From Agrobacterium fabrum str. C58 (GTDB lineage: Bacteria; Pseudomonadota; Alphaproteobacteria; Rhizobiales; Rhizobiaceae), in NCBI RefSeq assembly GCF_000092025.1, contig NC_003062.2, forward strand, positions 2,768,001-2,832,000: a stretch of 64,000 nucleotides of DNA, read 5' to 3'. A program made the translations under genes and the position numbers. The notes under the pieces were generated by a model, which searched no databases, was not told the DNA's origin, and was given only the letters and a program-made list of their open reading frames with translations. How positions within the stretch are numbered: the stretch's first letter is position 1; every line of letters starts with the position of its first letter. Below, in pieces: positions 9,032-20,609 of this stretch.

Positions 9032-9541
9032 TTTGCCCGAAAGGTGCTGGAACTCTGCCACGACCTTTTCATAGACCGCCCGCTTGAAGGGCACGATCAG
9101 TTCCGGAAGACTTTCCATCGGCTTCCAGTCCCAGGCGTCGAATTCGGCCGAATGCCCGGTAGGCGGCGGATCGATCTGGATTTCGCTTTCATCACCCTCA
9201 AAGCGGAACGCGAACCAGCGCTGCGCCTGGCCGCGATATTTGCCCCTGAGGCCGATACCGATCAGTTCGGGCGGCAGATCATAGTGAATCCAGTCGCTCG
9301 CCTCCGCAAGCAGGGTCACAGTCTTCATGCCCGTCTCTTCGTAGAGTTCACGAATGGCAGCCGTCAAAGGCCGTTCGCCATCATCGATGCCACCCTGCGG
9401 CATCTGCCACAATTGCGGCGAGCCATCATATTCGGAGTTGCCCTCCTTGATGCGCCGGCCGGCCCAGACGAGGCCCTGAGCGTTCAAAACCATTATTCCC
9501 GCACAGGGACGGTAAGGCAAATCTTCTGCTTTGATTGTCAT
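9029..9541 (-). CDS. rppH: RNA pyrophosphohydrolase (Nudix), RppH
   Basis: Removes pyrophosphate from 5'-triphosphate RNA ends, starting decay. The 170-residue protein has a full Nudix box at residues about 50-72 (GGIDDGE...REL.EETG). The N-terminal [11 protein letters not shown] and WQMPQGG are characteristic of the RppH/IalA branch. The longer frame to 9838 is rejected: residues before 9541 do not resemble the family and lie in the neighbouring gene. It is the last gene of a minus-strand series from envC and ctpA, and stops at a shared terminator. Older annotations call this protein IalA (invasion-associated). Confidence 0.93.
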   Translation of the reverse strand: MTIKAEDLPYRPCAGIMVLNAQGLVWAGRRIKEGNSEYDGSPQLWQMPQGGIDDGERPLTAAIRELYEETGMKTVTLLAEASDWIHYDLPPELIGIGLRGKYRGQAQRWFAFRFEGDESEIQIDPPPTGHSAEFDAWDWKPMESLPELIVPFKRAVYEKVVAEFQHLSGK

Positions 9542-9587
9542 GGGAAACCCGCACTGTCTCAGCGCCGGAAATGGACGCAGGCAAGGT

Positions 9588-10787
9588 TTACTGCCCCGCC
9601 TGCCCGGAAACAAGCGCAGAAACGCCGACAATCTCGATGCCGCGCCCACCAGCCTCGCGTGACCATTTCGAGATCGCCGCAATGCTTTCATCGAATGCCG
9701 AGGCCACACCGATCGCCTGGCCGTTGCGGCGCGCAATCCGTTCCAGATCGTCCAACTTACGCAGGATGGAGGCTTCGGTGACTTCACCGTCAAGCAGAAC
9801 ATCCGCGAAACCCTGCGGCGCGGAAATGGCTTTCGCAATCCCGCCGCTCAGCGACTGCGCCGAGGAGCCATCATCCAGAAACAGCAATCCACGTTTGCCG
9901 ATATCTCGCATGACCGGCTCCAGCGCGGACTGTTCGGCCAGGAAACGCCCGCCGAGATAATTCATGACGCCGGTATAATTGGTGATTTTCGCCATGGAGC
10001 GATGCAGCCGGTCAATATTGACCTTGGCAGGGTCGCCCGCCAGCAAGGTGTCAGGACCGGGATTGGTGCCGGGATAACCGAAGGGTTCCAGCGGTATCTG
10101 CAGAAGGATCTCATGCCCCTCACGGCGCGCGTCCTGCATCCAGCGCTGCAGGCTGTTGCCGCTGGCGGCAAAACCGAGCGTTACCTCCGGCGGCAGATCC
10201 CGGATCGCCTTTTGCGAACCCGTCTGGCTGAGACCGAGACCGCCGACCACAATTGCCACCCGGGTGCCGCGTGCGCCGGACCATGGCCGGGCATATTGCT
10301 CCATCGGCCGCAGGCCATCCGCACCGACAACGGGCAATTGACCGAAGGCGGTTTCCTCCAGCAGCTCCTCATTGGGCCGCGTCGCCATGCGCGGATCCTG
10401 GCCATAGGTCTGGCCGCTCATCAGCACAGGGCCGTCACTGTCACGGGGCCGGGGAGAATAAACCGATACGACATTGCCATCGGGCAAGGTCGCCCGATTG
10501 ATATTGGCGCCGGAGCGACCGCTTTGCGGCTGCAGCCCGGCGGTGTCACCGGCAGCAGGCACATCGACCTGTGCTTTTTCAGGGGCCTTTTCGGCAAGCT
10601 GCGGCTGTCCATCCGGTCCGGCCGCCGTTTTCTGCAGATTACCGGGCGACAGCGCCGTGTAGATGGACAGGCCACCGATCGACAGAACGGCAAGCACAGA
10701 CAGAAGCATAATGACGGAAAAGCGCCGGTTGATACCGGCGCTTTTTTTCTGACGACCCAGAAGCGGTTTTCGCAGGTCCGAAGACAA
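9588..10787 (-). CDS. Divergent polysaccharide deacetylase family protein (DUF610/YibQ-like)
   Basis: The 399-residue protein has a single N-terminal membrane anchor (about residues 22-47, [20 protein letters not shown]). A Pro/Ala-rich linker follows, and then the divergent deacetylase domain starting at about residue 172 ([20 protein letters not shown]). That domain has [11 protein letters not shown] and a C-terminal [15 protein letters not shown] strand. The family is usually found next to ctpA and envC, as here, and is assumed to act on envelope polysaccharide; activity is not established. It sits between ctpA (62 bp) and rppH (46 bp), consistent with one operon. Confidence 0.85.
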   Translation of the reverse strand: MSSDLRKPLLGRQKKSAGINRRFSVIMLLSVLAVLSIGGLSIYTALSPGNLQKTAAGPDGQPQLAEKAPEKAQVDVPAAGDTAGLQPQSGRSGANINRATLPDGNVVSVYSPRPRDSDGPVLMSGQTYGQDPRMATRPNEELLEETAFGQLPVVGADGLRPMEQYARPWSGARGTRVAIVVGGLGLSQTGSQKAIRDLPPEVTLGFAASGNSLQRWMQDARREGHEILLQIPLEPFGYPGTNPGPDTLLAGDPAKVNIDRLHRSMAKITNYTGVMNYLGGRFLAEQSALEPVMRDIGKRGLLFLDDGSSAQSLSGGIAKAISAPQGFADVLLDGEVTEASILRKLDDLERIARRNGQAIGVASAFDESIAAISKWSREAGGRGIEIVGVSALVSGQAGQ

Positions 10788-10849
10788 TAAACAGTCCGTC
10801 CAAATGGTTGGGCAATGGAGAGAACGCGCCGGCGAACCAGCGCATCATC

Positions 10850-12178
10850 TTACTGCTTGTTGACCACAGCCTTGTCCGGGTTCGGCGGGAAAGACGGATC
10901 CGTCTTGGCACCGCGCAACAGGTCCAGCGCATAGTTGAGCTGGATGTCGTCCTTTGCTTCCGGCGGGACGTAGGCGGAAGAACCAGAACCCTCGTCGGTC
11001 TCGCTCTGGCCTTTGATGTGACCGGAAAGGCTTGATTCCCCTTCAGCCGTCACACGGCCCTGCAATTCCGCCGGCAACGGCTGCTCCACCTTGATATCGG
11101 GCTCGATGCCCGTACCCTGGATCGACTTGCCCGACGGCGTGTAATAAAGCGCCGTGGTCAGGCGCAACGCGCCCGCTTCACCGAGCGGAATGATCGTCTG
11201 CACCGAACCCTTACCGAAGGAGCGCGTGCCGACCACGGTCGCACGACGCAGATCCTGCAACGCACCCGCGACGATTTCCGAAGCCGAAGCCGAACCGCCG
11301 TTGACGAGCACGATCACCGGTTTGCCATCGGTCAGATCGCCGGCCGTCGCATTGAAGCGGCGAGTCTCATCGGGATTGCGGCCACGGGTCGAAACAACCT
11401 CACCGCGCTCGAGGAAAGCGTCGGAGACATTGATCGCCTGATCGAGCAGACCACCGGGGTTGAGGCGCAGGTCGAGGACATAGCCCTTCAGCTTGTCGGC
11501 CGGCACATCCGCCTTGATCTTCTTGATCGCCTTTTCGAGATCGTCATAGGTCTTCTCGGTAAAGGAGATGACGCGCAGATAACCGACATTGTCCCCCTCG
11601 ACGCGAGACTTGACGGCCCGCACGGCAATCACGTCACGCACGACGGTGAATTCGAGCGGCTTGTCGGCACCCTTGCGGATCACCGTCAGCTTGATCGGCG
11701 TCTTGACGGCACCGCGCATCTTTTCGACGGCCTGTTCCAGCTTCAGGCCGCGAACCGGCGTACCGTCGATTTCCGAAATATAGTCACCGGCGAGAATGCC
11801 TGCACGCGAAGCCGGTGTGTCGTCCATCGGCGAGATGACCTTGACCAGCTCGTTCTCCATGGTCACTTCGATGCCAAGACCGCCGAACTCACCCTTGGTC
11901 TGGGTGCGCATGTCGTTGGCATCCTTGGCATTCATGAAGCTCGAATGCGGATCGAGCGAGCTGAGCATGCCGTTAATGGCATTTTCAACCAGCTTCTCGT
12001 CATCGGGCGGCGTCACATATTGTGCGCGCACGCGTTCGAACACGTCGCCAAAAATCGACAGTTCCTTATAGGTCGAAGGCCCGGCCGCCTGTGCCGGCAT
12101 GCTCGCCGAATAAATCACGCTCATCGCCGTGGCGCCCATAAGCCCACCGATAAGGAGAAGCGAAACCTTACGAATCAT
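10850..12178 (-). CDS. ctpA: Carboxy-terminal processing protease CtpA (S41 family)
   Basis: Periplasmic serine protease that trims C-termini of envelope proteins. The 442-residue protein has a signal/anchor segment (residues 1-32), a PDZ domain at about 95-180 (GLGIEV...GDYISEIDG), and the S41 core. The catalytic Ser is in NGGSASASE (near 298) and the general-base Lys is K323 in GTRSFGKGSVQT. The start ATG at 12178 has GGAAGGG upstream and overlaps the end of the EnvC-like gene by 11 bp, indicating translational coupling. The C-terminal tail (after about 400) is low-complexity and charged. Confidence 0.95.
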   Translation of the reverse strand: MIRKVSLLLIGGLMGATAMSVIYSASMPAQAAGPSTYKELSIFGDVFERVRAQYVTPPDDEKLVENAINGMLSSLDPHSSFMNAKDANDMRTQTKGEFGGLGIEVTMENELVKVISPMDDTPASRAGILAGDYISEIDGTPVRGLKLEQAVEKMRGAVKTPIKLTVIRKGADKPLEFTVVRDVIAVRAVKSRVEGDNVGYLRVISFTEKTYDDLEKAIKKIKADVPADKLKGYVLDLRLNPGGLLDQAINVSDAFLERGEVVSTRGRNPDETRRFNATAGDLTDGKPVIVLVNGGSASASEIVAGALQDLRRATVVGTRSFGKGSVQTIIPLGEAGALRLTTALYYTPSGKSIQGTGIEPDIKVEQPLPAELQGRVTAEGESSLSGHIKGQSETDEGSGSSAYVPPEAKDDIQLNYALDLLRGAKTDPSFPPNPDKAVVNKQ

Positions 12179-13565
12179 TGTGCGCCCTTCCGGTATTTTT
12201 TGCGGTCCACCATGGTTGGGAATCAACCGGCACACCATCTTTCCTGAACTCAATGTAGAGCGTTGGCCGGTCGGTTTCCAGCGCCAATGCTGCTGCACTC
12301 GCTACTCTTTTTGCACCCATGGAGGCGATGGGCTCTCCGGAGAACACAAACATGCCCTGTCGCGTCCTCACATTGTCCATGCCCGTCATCACCACATGAT
12401 ATCCGTTACCCGTATTGAGGATGATCATCCGGCCGTAACTGCGAAAATCTCCGGCAAACACCACGAAGCCATCCGCAGGCGCTGTCACGATGGCTTCCGG
12501 TCCGCTCGCCACAACAATTCCCTTGGAAAAGTGGCCTGTACCATCCGCATCGCCGAAGCGCCGCAACACCTCGCCGGTAACCGGAAGCTCCAGCTTTCCC
12601 TTCAAACTCGCGAAGGGATATGCGGGCGCAATGCGGTTTTTATCGGGCATTCCGGCCTCGGCCGCAGCACGCTCCTTCTCGCGTTCCGCTTCGGAAAGAC
12701 GGGCCAGGCGCTGCTCTTCCGCCCGCGCCTTTTCCATCGCCTCACGCACCGAGGTAATCTCGCCTTCAAGCGAGCTAACCAGTCCCTCAAGGCTCGTCGC
12801 CTTGCCCGCAAGCTCTTCAGATCGCTTGCGTTCCGCCTCCAGCTGCGCCGCCGTCTGGGTGTTCTTGCGGTCGTTTTCGGCAATCAGCAGGTCGAGGCGT
12901 TTTTCCTCTTCCAGACTTGCCGTCATCATACCCGTAAGATCATCCTTTTCGCGAGCGATTGCCTGCCTGACATCGGTCAATTCTTTGAGAGCGGCGACCA
13001 GCTTGTCGGTTTCACCACGAATGCCGGGCACGACTGCGCCGAGAAGAATGGCACTACGGACCGAAGCAAGCGCGTCTTCCGGCGAAACAAGAAGGGCGGG
13101 GGGCGGGTTTCTGCCCATTCGCTGCAACGCCGCCAGAACCTCCGCCAGCACGCCACGTCTTTCCCGCAGCGATGCCTTGACGTCATCCTCGCGCACAGAA
13201 AGCTTGGCCAGACGATCTTCGCCGTCACTGATCTTGGCTTCCAGCGCTTTGCGCCGGGCGGCCGATGCGATCAGTTCTTCGCGGATGCGGGCGCTGTCCT
13301 GATTGAGGGAAGCGATGCTTTCCTCGAGCGTCCTTGTCTTGTCCTCCGAGAGGCCGATGCTGTCGACCAGCTCTTCCAGATCCTGCCGGTTCTGATCCCG
13401 ACGCTTTTCCAGCGCCTGAAGCGCGGCGGGGGACGAATCGTCAGTCGCCGCAGGAACGGCTCCCGCATCATCACGCGCATGAACAGGGCTACCACCTAAA
13501 ACGAAAGCAGCAATAACCGCGCCCGCAAGGGCAGCGTGCCGTTGTCGTTGAGGCTCAGTATCCAT
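12168..13565 (-). CDS. Murein hydrolase activator, EnvC-like (M23/LytM fold, degenerate)
   Basis: Periplasmic coiled-coil protein likely to activate cell-wall amidases at division. Residues 1-30 form a signal peptide. About 45-310 is a long Glu/Lys/Arg-rich coiled coil, and the C-terminal about 130 residues form a LytM domain. The zinc motifs are degraded: the HxxxD position reads HFSKG and the HxH position reads HVV, so hydrolase activity is unlikely, as in E. coli EnvC. The ATG at 13565 is chosen because it opens a signal peptide; a TTG at 13628 would add 21 residues. The stop overlaps the ctpA start by 11 bp. Confidence 0.85.
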   Translation of the reverse strand: MDTEPQRQRHAALAGAVIAAFVLGGSPVHARDDAGAVPAATDDSSPAALQALEKRRDQNRQDLEELVDSIGLSEDKTRTLEESIASLNQDSARIREELIASAARRKALEAKISDGEDRLAKLSVREDDVKASLRERRGVLAEVLAALQRMGRNPPPALLVSPEDALASVRSAILLGAVVPGIRGETDKLVAALKELTDVRQAIAREKDDLTGMMTASLEEEKRLDLLIAENDRKNTQTAAQLEAERKRSEELAGKATSLEGLVSSLEGEITSVREAMEKARAEEQRLARLSEAEREKERAAAEAGMPDKNRIAPAYPFASLKGKLELPVTGEVLRRFGDADGTGHFSKGIVVASGPEAIVTAPADGFVVFAGDFRSYGRMIILNTGNGYHVVMTGMDNVRTRQGMFVFSGEPIASMGAKRVASAAALALETDRPTLYIEFRKDGVPVDSQPWWTAKNTGRAHNDS

Positions 13566-13724
13566 TTGAACTTTCTTTGCTGCCGAAGCGGAAGCGCCGA
13601 TATTACGGATTTTGTCGCGATCTTCCAAGGGGCCTGAAAAAGGCTGCCGTCAAAGCCCCCCGCAGCCAGCGGTGTCGCGGAGTTTCATGTTGAAATTGAG
13701 ACGATTTTTGGAATCGAAACCCGT

Positions 13725-14207
13725 TCAAACGCGGTGGTAGGGATGGCCGGAAAGGATGGTGACGGCGCGGTAGAGCTGTTCGGCAATCAGGATACGAACG
13801 ATCTGATGCGGCCAGGTCAGCTTGCCGAGATTGAGAACCGCCGTCGCCTTGTCGTAAAGCGCGGAATCGAGCCCGTCTGCCCCGCCTATGGCGATCACGA
13901 GGTCACGCTTGCCGCTATCGCGCAGATCGCCAAAAAGCGAAGCGAAGGCAGGACTATCAAGGGCTTTCCCGCGCTCGTCCAGCAAGACGAGGACTGCGCC
14001 GTCAGCCAGATGTTTTTCCAGCATCGCCGCTTCTTCGCGCTTGCGGGTCTCGGCATTGGAAGCACGGCTTTCGCCCACCTCGATCACCCGGGAAAACTCC
14101 AGCCCGATCGCCGGGCCGGTCTTGGCCAGACGCTCGATATAACGGGCCGCAAGATCCTTTTCAGGGCCGGATTTCAGCCGTCCCACCGCAAAAATTGAAA
14201 TCCGCAT
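13725..14207 (-). CDS. rlmH: 23S rRNA (pseudouridine1915-N3)-methyltransferase RlmH
   Basis: SPOUT-class methyltransferase that modifies helix 69 of the 50S subunit within the 70S ribosome. The 160-residue length is typical. Visible signatures are LLDERGKALDSPAFA, the knot motif IAIGGADGL, and the C-terminal LSGHPYHRV that closes the family. It lies 158 bp downstream of rsfS, a frequent partner in bacteria. The following gene in the same direction is the EnvC-like gene. Confidence 0.95.
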   Translation of the reverse strand: MRISIFAVGRLKSGPEKDLAARYIERLAKTGPAIGLEFSRVIEVGESRASNAETRKREEAAMLEKHLADGAVLVLLDERGKALDSPAFASLFGDLRDSGKRDLVIAIGGADGLDSALYDKATAVLNLGKLTWPHQIVRILIAEQLYRAVTILSGHPYHRV

Positions 14208-14365
14208 CGCAAACCTGCATTCGTCGTGACCAACAGGGTCCCGCTCTTAACAGCATAGCCTGCGGATTCCCATGCGGCCGGTCTGATTTCCGGCCAGAGA
14301 CACCTTTTCCGAAGTCAGGCGTGATCTTCGGCAAACACGATGCACTCGCTCAAAGGCTCACCGCA

Positions 14366-14854
14366 TCAATGCAGCGTTTCTTCCGGCATTTCAGGCGTCG
14401 CCCACATTTTTTCAATGTTGTAGAAGACGCGGATTTCCGGACGGAACACATGAACGATGATATCGCCGGCGTCGATAACCACCCAGTCTCCGGCCTCAAG
14501 GCCTTCGATTCGGGCGTTTCCGAACCCTTCATCCTTCATATCTTTCAGGAGATGCTCGCAAATCGCCGAGACATGCCTGTTCGATCGCCCGGAGACCACG
14601 ACCATGTAGTCTGCAAGCGCCGATTTTCCGGCAATGTCGAGAGATACGATATCTTCGGCCTTGGAGTCCTCGAGGCTCGCGAGGACGGTTTCGAGGGCAT
14701 GATCGGCGGCATCGTCGCCACTGTCCTGACCCTTCGGGATAGCAACAAATGCTTTTCCCTTGGTGTGTACTGTTGTCAGAGGTTTTCCCTTTCCAAGAAT
14801 GACAAAACAGATACTGGCGACGCGAATCTGTGCGTCACCCCATGAAGGTGGCAT
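14366..14854 (-). CDS. rsfS: Ribosomal silencing factor RsfS (Iojap family)
   Basis: Binds L14 on the 50S subunit and blocks subunit joining in starvation. The Oligomerisation/Iojap domain is clear: SKAEDIVSLDI, DYMVVVSGRSNRHVSAI, GDWVVIDAGDIIVHVF and FYNIEKMW. Coordinates start at the ATG 14854 (162 aa), which lacks a Shine-Dalgarno sequence. A better-placed GGAAAGGG precedes a CTG codon at 14779 (LTTVHTKGKA..., 137 aa), close to where relatives begin, so the true start may be CTG. It is followed by rlmH and preceded by nadD, the usual order. Confidence 0.92.
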   Translation of the reverse strand: MPPSWGDAQIRVASICFVILGKGKPLTTVHTKGKAFVAIPKGQDSGDDAADHALETVLASLEDSKAEDIVSLDIAGKSALADYMVVVSGRSNRHVSAICEHLLKDMKDEGFGNARIEGLEAGDWVVIDAGDIIVHVFRPEIRVFYNIEKMWATPEMPEETLH

Positions 14855-14904
14855 CAAAGCATTAACTTTTCAAGATATGGACCCTTCAACGGCTGTCGCA
14901 TACA

Positions 14905-15489
14905 TCATTTGTGATTATTACGGAGCGCCGTCGAACTGAGCGTCGAGCGCGGACCATGGATGAAGACCCAGGCGGGCGCCTTTTTTTTCCACAAAACACC
15001 CGCATCATCCTCATCGATCCGCGCCTGGCTGAAAGCCTGCGCCATGGTGGAGGAGAGATAAGAAAGGGTGGAGCCTGGCCGATCAATCACCGCGATTGGA
15101 AAGGTCTCGGCGATCTCTCGCCATTTCTGCCAACGATGGAAGCTCTTCAGATTGTCGGCTCCCATGATCCAGATGAAGCGAACATGCGGATTTTTTGCTT
15201 TCACCTTGGCAAGCGTATTGGCCGTGTAGCTGATCCCAAGCGATTTCTCAAAAGCCGTTACCTTGATGCGCGGATCACTGACGAGCCTTTCACAGGCGGC
15301 GATACGGTCCTCAAGAGACGCCAGTTCGGAGCGGCTTTTCAGCGGATTACCCGGCGTGACCATCCACCAGAGCTGGTCGAGGCCCAGTCTGCGCAACGCG
15401 ATTTCGGCGACGAGCGCATGACCGGCATGCGGCGGATTGAAGGAGCCGCCGAAAAGCCCGACGACCATGCCGCGCTCCACGTGCGGCAT
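14905..15489 (-). CDS. nadD: Nicotinate-nucleotide adenylyltransferase
   Basis: Transfers AMP to nicotinate mononucleotide in NAD synthesis. The 194-residue protein has the nucleotidyltransferase motif GLFGGSFNPPHAGH at residues about 9-22, and ISYTANTL. The C-terminal motif appears as STLSSTALR, a slight variant of the ISSTxIR motif. The ATG at 15489 is used because families start shortly before GLFGGSF. A TTG at 15528, three bases after the proA stop, would give 207 aa and tighter coupling. Confidence 0.94.
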   Translation of the reverse strand: MPHVERGMVVGLFGGSFNPPHAGHALVAEIALRRLGLDQLWWMVTPGNPLKSRSELASLEDRIAACERLVSDPRIKVTAFEKSLGISYTANTLAKVKAKNPHVRFIWIMGADNLKSFHRWQKWREIAETFPIAVIDRPGSTLSYLSSTMAQAFSQARIDEDDAGVLWKKKAPAWVFIHGPRSTLSSTALRNNHK

Positions 15490-15531
15490 GGCGAGATAAC
15501 GTCTGTCGAGGCGCTTATCGGCCGGCAAATA

Positions 15532-16810
15532 TCAGGTCCGTGTCTGGCCGGTGCCATGCACACGGTATTTAAACGAGGTGAGCTGCTCGACGCCGACAGG
15601 GCCCCGCGCATGCATCTTGCCGGTGGCGATGCCAATTTCCGCGCCCATGCCGAATTCGCCGCCATCGGCAAATTGCGTCGAGGCATTGTGCAGCAGAATG
15701 GCCGAATCGAGTTCGTTGAAAAACCGCGCGACCACATCCGGGTCCTCGGCGATCACCGCCTCGGTATGATTGGACGAATAGGTGCCGATATGCTCGATCG
15801 CGCCGGAAATGCCATCCACCACGGCGACCGAAATGATCGCATCGAGATATTCGGTGCGCCAGTCCTCTTCCGTAGCGGCCTCCAGCCCCTCAACCACATT
15901 ACGAACCGGCTGCGAACCACGTACTTCGCAACCCGCGTCAAGCAGGGCTTTGACGACTGGCTCGAGATGACTGGAGACGGCAGACGCATCCACCAGCAGG
16001 GTTTCGGCCGCCCCGCAAATGCCGGTGCGGCGCATCTTCGCATTCACGACGATGGCTTTTGCCATGTCGAGATCAGCGGATTTGTCGACATAGATATGGC
16101 AGATGCCTTCCAGATGCGCGAAGACCGGCACACGGGCTTCAGACTGCACCCGCGCCACCAGGCTTTTGCCGCCGCGCGGCACGATGACATCGACCGTACC
16201 TTTAAGCCCGCTGAGAAGAGCGCCGACAGCCGCGCGGTCGGTTACCGGCACGAGTTGAATGGCATTCTCCGGAAGACCGGCGATCCTCAGGCCCTGCACG
16301 AGACAGGCATGGATAGCACGCGATGAATGTTGCGAATCCGAGCCGCCGCGCAGGATCACGGCGTTGCCGGCCTTGAGGCACAGCGCGCCCGCATCCGCCG
16401 TCACATTCGGGCGGCTTTCGTAGATCACGCCGATAACGCCGAGCGGCGTGCGCACGCGCTCGATTTTCAGCCCGTTGGGGCGATCCCAGGCGGCGATGAC
16501 TTCACCCACCGGATCGGCCAGCGCGGCAACCGAGCGGATGCCTTCGGCAATGCCGGCGATGCGCGCATCGTTGAGTGTCAGCCTGTCGACGAACGAAGCG
16601 GCAAGGCCGGCGCTTTCCGCAGCCGCCAGATCTTTGCGGTTGGCGGCAAGGATCGCCTCCTTCGAAGCCTCAATGGCAGATGCCATGGCAAGCAGCGCAC
16701 GGTTCTTCTGGTCCGTGCCGGCGATGGACAACGGTCGCGAAGCAGCTTTCGCCTGAGCGCCGATGGTCATCATCAGCGCATCGATATCATGGCTCTGCTT
16801 CACGGCCTGT

Positions 16811-16818
<8 letters not shown>
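15532..16818 (-). CDS. proA: Gamma-glutamyl phosphate reductase
   Basis: Second enzyme of proline synthesis: NADPH-dependent reduction of glutamyl-5-phosphate to the semialdehyde. The 428-residue aldehyde-dehydrogenase-fold protein has the catalytic Cys in [14 protein letters not shown], and [13 protein letters not shown] near the nucleotide site. I chose ATG 16818 because AAGGATGAGG precedes it; two upstream ATG codons (16827, 16839) give only short extensions inside proB. It overlaps the end of proB by 8 bp, so expression of the two enzymes is coupled. Confidence 0.96.
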
Positions 16819-19140
<2,322 letters not shown>

Positions 19141-19179
19141 TCAAAGACTATCGTGCGGCAAGCCCCTGCGCGGGACAAG

Positions 19180-19200
19180 GCCGGTTTGCTTTAAACCGGC
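19180..19200. repeat. Short hairpin upstream of obgE
   Basis: GCCGGTTT-GCTTT-AAACCGGC, an 8-bp stem, lies between the GNAT genes and obgE. With the longer hairpin at 19211-19249 it makes two consecutive stems in the 214-bp gap. No run of T follows it on the minus strand, so a role in termination is uncertain. Confidence 0.4.
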
Positions 19201-19210
19201 TTCGTTTAAC

Positions 19211-19249
19211 GCCTCGGGCCGAAAACTCTCTCTGTTTTCGGCCCGAGGC
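19211..19249. terminator. Long perfect hairpin after the GNAT gene pair
   Basis: A perfect 16-bp stem (GCCTCGGGCCGAAAAC with its complement) and a 7-base loop lie 10 bp past the stop of the minus-strand acetyltransferase. The stem itself supplies A4/T4 but no separate U tract follows. It is probably the end of the GNAT transcript; an mRNA-stabilising or attenuation role upstream of obgE is possible. Confidence 0.55.
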
Positions 19250-19258
19250 TCCTCAGTG

Positions 19259-19849
19259 TCAGCGGTGCGGCCGGATGAAATCCTCAGCCGTGATCACCGT
19301 ATCGATATGCGCCACCATGGTGGCGCGCGCCGTGGCGTAGATCTGGTGGCAGCCGGTCACCCGGAAGCCGAGTTTTTCCTGCACACGCAACGAAGCGGGG
19401 TTATCCGCAAACACACCGGAATGCAGAGCCACTCCGGGCATGCGGCGGAAAAACCGCTCGACCACGGCGGCCACTGCCTCGGTCATGTAACCCTTGCCCC
19501 AGTAAAAGCGGTTCAGCCAGTAGCCGAGATGCCACTCGCCGTGCCGCAACTCCACCGAGACGACGCCGATCAGGGTATCGTCGCCACTGGTAATGGCGAA
19601 ATCCCAGTCGGGCAGGGTACCGGATGTACGCAAGACCAGCCATTCCAGCGCATCCTGCTTGTGATAGGGCGCGGGAACGCGGGCGAGCATTCTGGTTACG
19701 GCGAAATCACCAAGCGATTCCGCGATGCTGCCGGCATCGGAAAGCCGTTGCGGGCGCAGCACCAGACGCGACGTCTCGACGACAGGGCAGGGGCCGGGCG
19801 GTGCCATGGTCGTAGCAGTCCGGCGACGGGTCAGTTCGAGCGCGCTCAT
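19259..19849 (-). CDS. GNAT family N-acetyltransferase (RimJ/RimL-like)
   Basis: The 196-residue protein fits the Acetyltransf_3 type: ETSRLVLRPQRLSD at the start of the fold, WHLGYWLNRFYWGKGYMTEAVAAVV for the acetyl-CoA site, and LHSGVFADNPASLRVQEKLGF near the end. The substrate is unknown. Its ATG overlaps the stop of the upstream paralogue as ATGA (19846-19849). It ends at a strong hairpin. The two genes share family and motif spacing and look like an old tandem duplication. Confidence 0.82.
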   Translation of the reverse strand: MSALELTRRRTATTMAPPGPCPVVETSRLVLRPQRLSDAGSIAESLGDFAVTRMLARVPAPYHKQDALEWLVLRTSGTLPDWDFAITSGDDTLIGVVSVELRHGEWHLGYWLNRFYWGKGYMTEAVAAVVERFFRRMPGVALHSGVFADNPASLRVQEKLGFRVTGCHQIYATARATMVAHIDTVITAEDFIRPHR

Positions 19850-20478
19850 CCCATGTCCCCCCAGCTCTTCAGCGAAACCCACGTCTTCCGGTCAAGCCGG
19901 TACCATTCGACGGGCACCATGCCGCCGAGCGCCAGCGAACCGACCATGCCGGAGCCCTGGAACTGGAAACCGCATTTCTGGATGACGCGGCGCGAGCCAA
20001 TGTTGGTGACCCGGCAACGGGCATCGATGTGGTCGATTTCACGCGTGCGGAAGGCCATGTCGATCAGCGCATGCGCCGCTTCGGTCATGTAGCCGCGGTT
20101 CCAGTAGGGCTCCCCTAGCCAGTAACCGATTTCCAGCGTCTTTTCGTCTTCCTGGGGTTCGAGCGCGCAGCAGCCTAAAAACTCGCCATTGTCCATGCGG
20201 GTAATCGCATAGACGCACTTGCCAATCTCGCCAGCTTTGGAGCGTCGCACGAAGTCCGCGGCGTCTTTGGCCGTGTACGGGTGCGGCATACGCGATACCA
20301 TGGTCGCGATATTGGCATTGTTGGCAAGATGGGCAAGGGCGTCGATGTCTTCTTCGTGAGGCTTGCGTAAAACCAGCCTCTGCGACAGTAAAACGGGGCA
20401 ATCGCTCCTCGACCGATCGGGCCTCGGCCGCTCTTCGGGTGACCGTGATTGGTCAACCCTCAACAATTCAGCTTGCAT
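19846..20478 (-). CDS. GNAT family N-acetyltransferase (RimJ/RimL-like), paralogue
   Basis: The 210-residue protein has the same layout as its neighbour: SQRLVLRKPHEEDIDAL, then LEIGYWLGEPYWNRGYMTEAAHAL and RVTNIGSRRVIQKCGFQFQG. It has a Ser/Arg/Pro-rich N-terminal extension of about 27 residues. GGAGGG lies 9 bases before ATG 20478. It follows the rpmA terminator, so it probably has its own promoter in the 20479-20609 gap or receives read-through from rplU-rpmA. The substrate is unknown. Confidence 0.82.
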   Translation of the reverse strand: MQAELLRVDQSRSPEERPRPDRSRSDCPVLLSQRLVLRKPHEEDIDALAHLANNANIATMVSRMPHPYTAKDAADFVRRSKAGEIGKCVYAITRMDNGEFLGCCALEPQEDEKTLEIGYWLGEPYWNRGYMTEAAHALIDMAFRTREIDHIDARCRVTNIGSRRVIQKCGFQFQGSGMVGSLALGGMVPVEWYRLDRKTWVSLKSWGDMG

Positions 20479-20500
20479 GGTTCAGTCCCTCCTTGGGGGT

Positions 20501-20538
20501 AAAGAAAAAGGGGAGTTGGGTGGTGCCCCATCTCCCCT
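20501..20538 (-). terminator. Rho-independent terminator of rplU-rpmA
   Basis: On the minus strand AGGGGAG pairs with CTCCCCT around a 16-base loop containing a further GGGG/CCACCC pairing, and is followed by TTTTCTTT. It stands 72 bp past the rpmA stop and just before the GNAT ribosome-binding site. Confidence 0.75.
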
Positions 20539-20609
20539 GTTTTCTTGACTGAACCTGATACGTCTCAGCCGGGTCGATGGGACACCGGCTGCATATGACG
20601 CTTACCGGC

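Noticed and set aside
12129..13499. 456-codon plus-strand frame opposite the EnvC-like gene
   Set aside because: The minus-strand gene has a signal peptide, coiled coil and LytM fold; the plus frame has none of these.
14911..16326. 471-codon plus-strand frame opposite nadD and proA
   Set aside because: Crosses two well-supported genes on the other strand and shows no recognisable domain.
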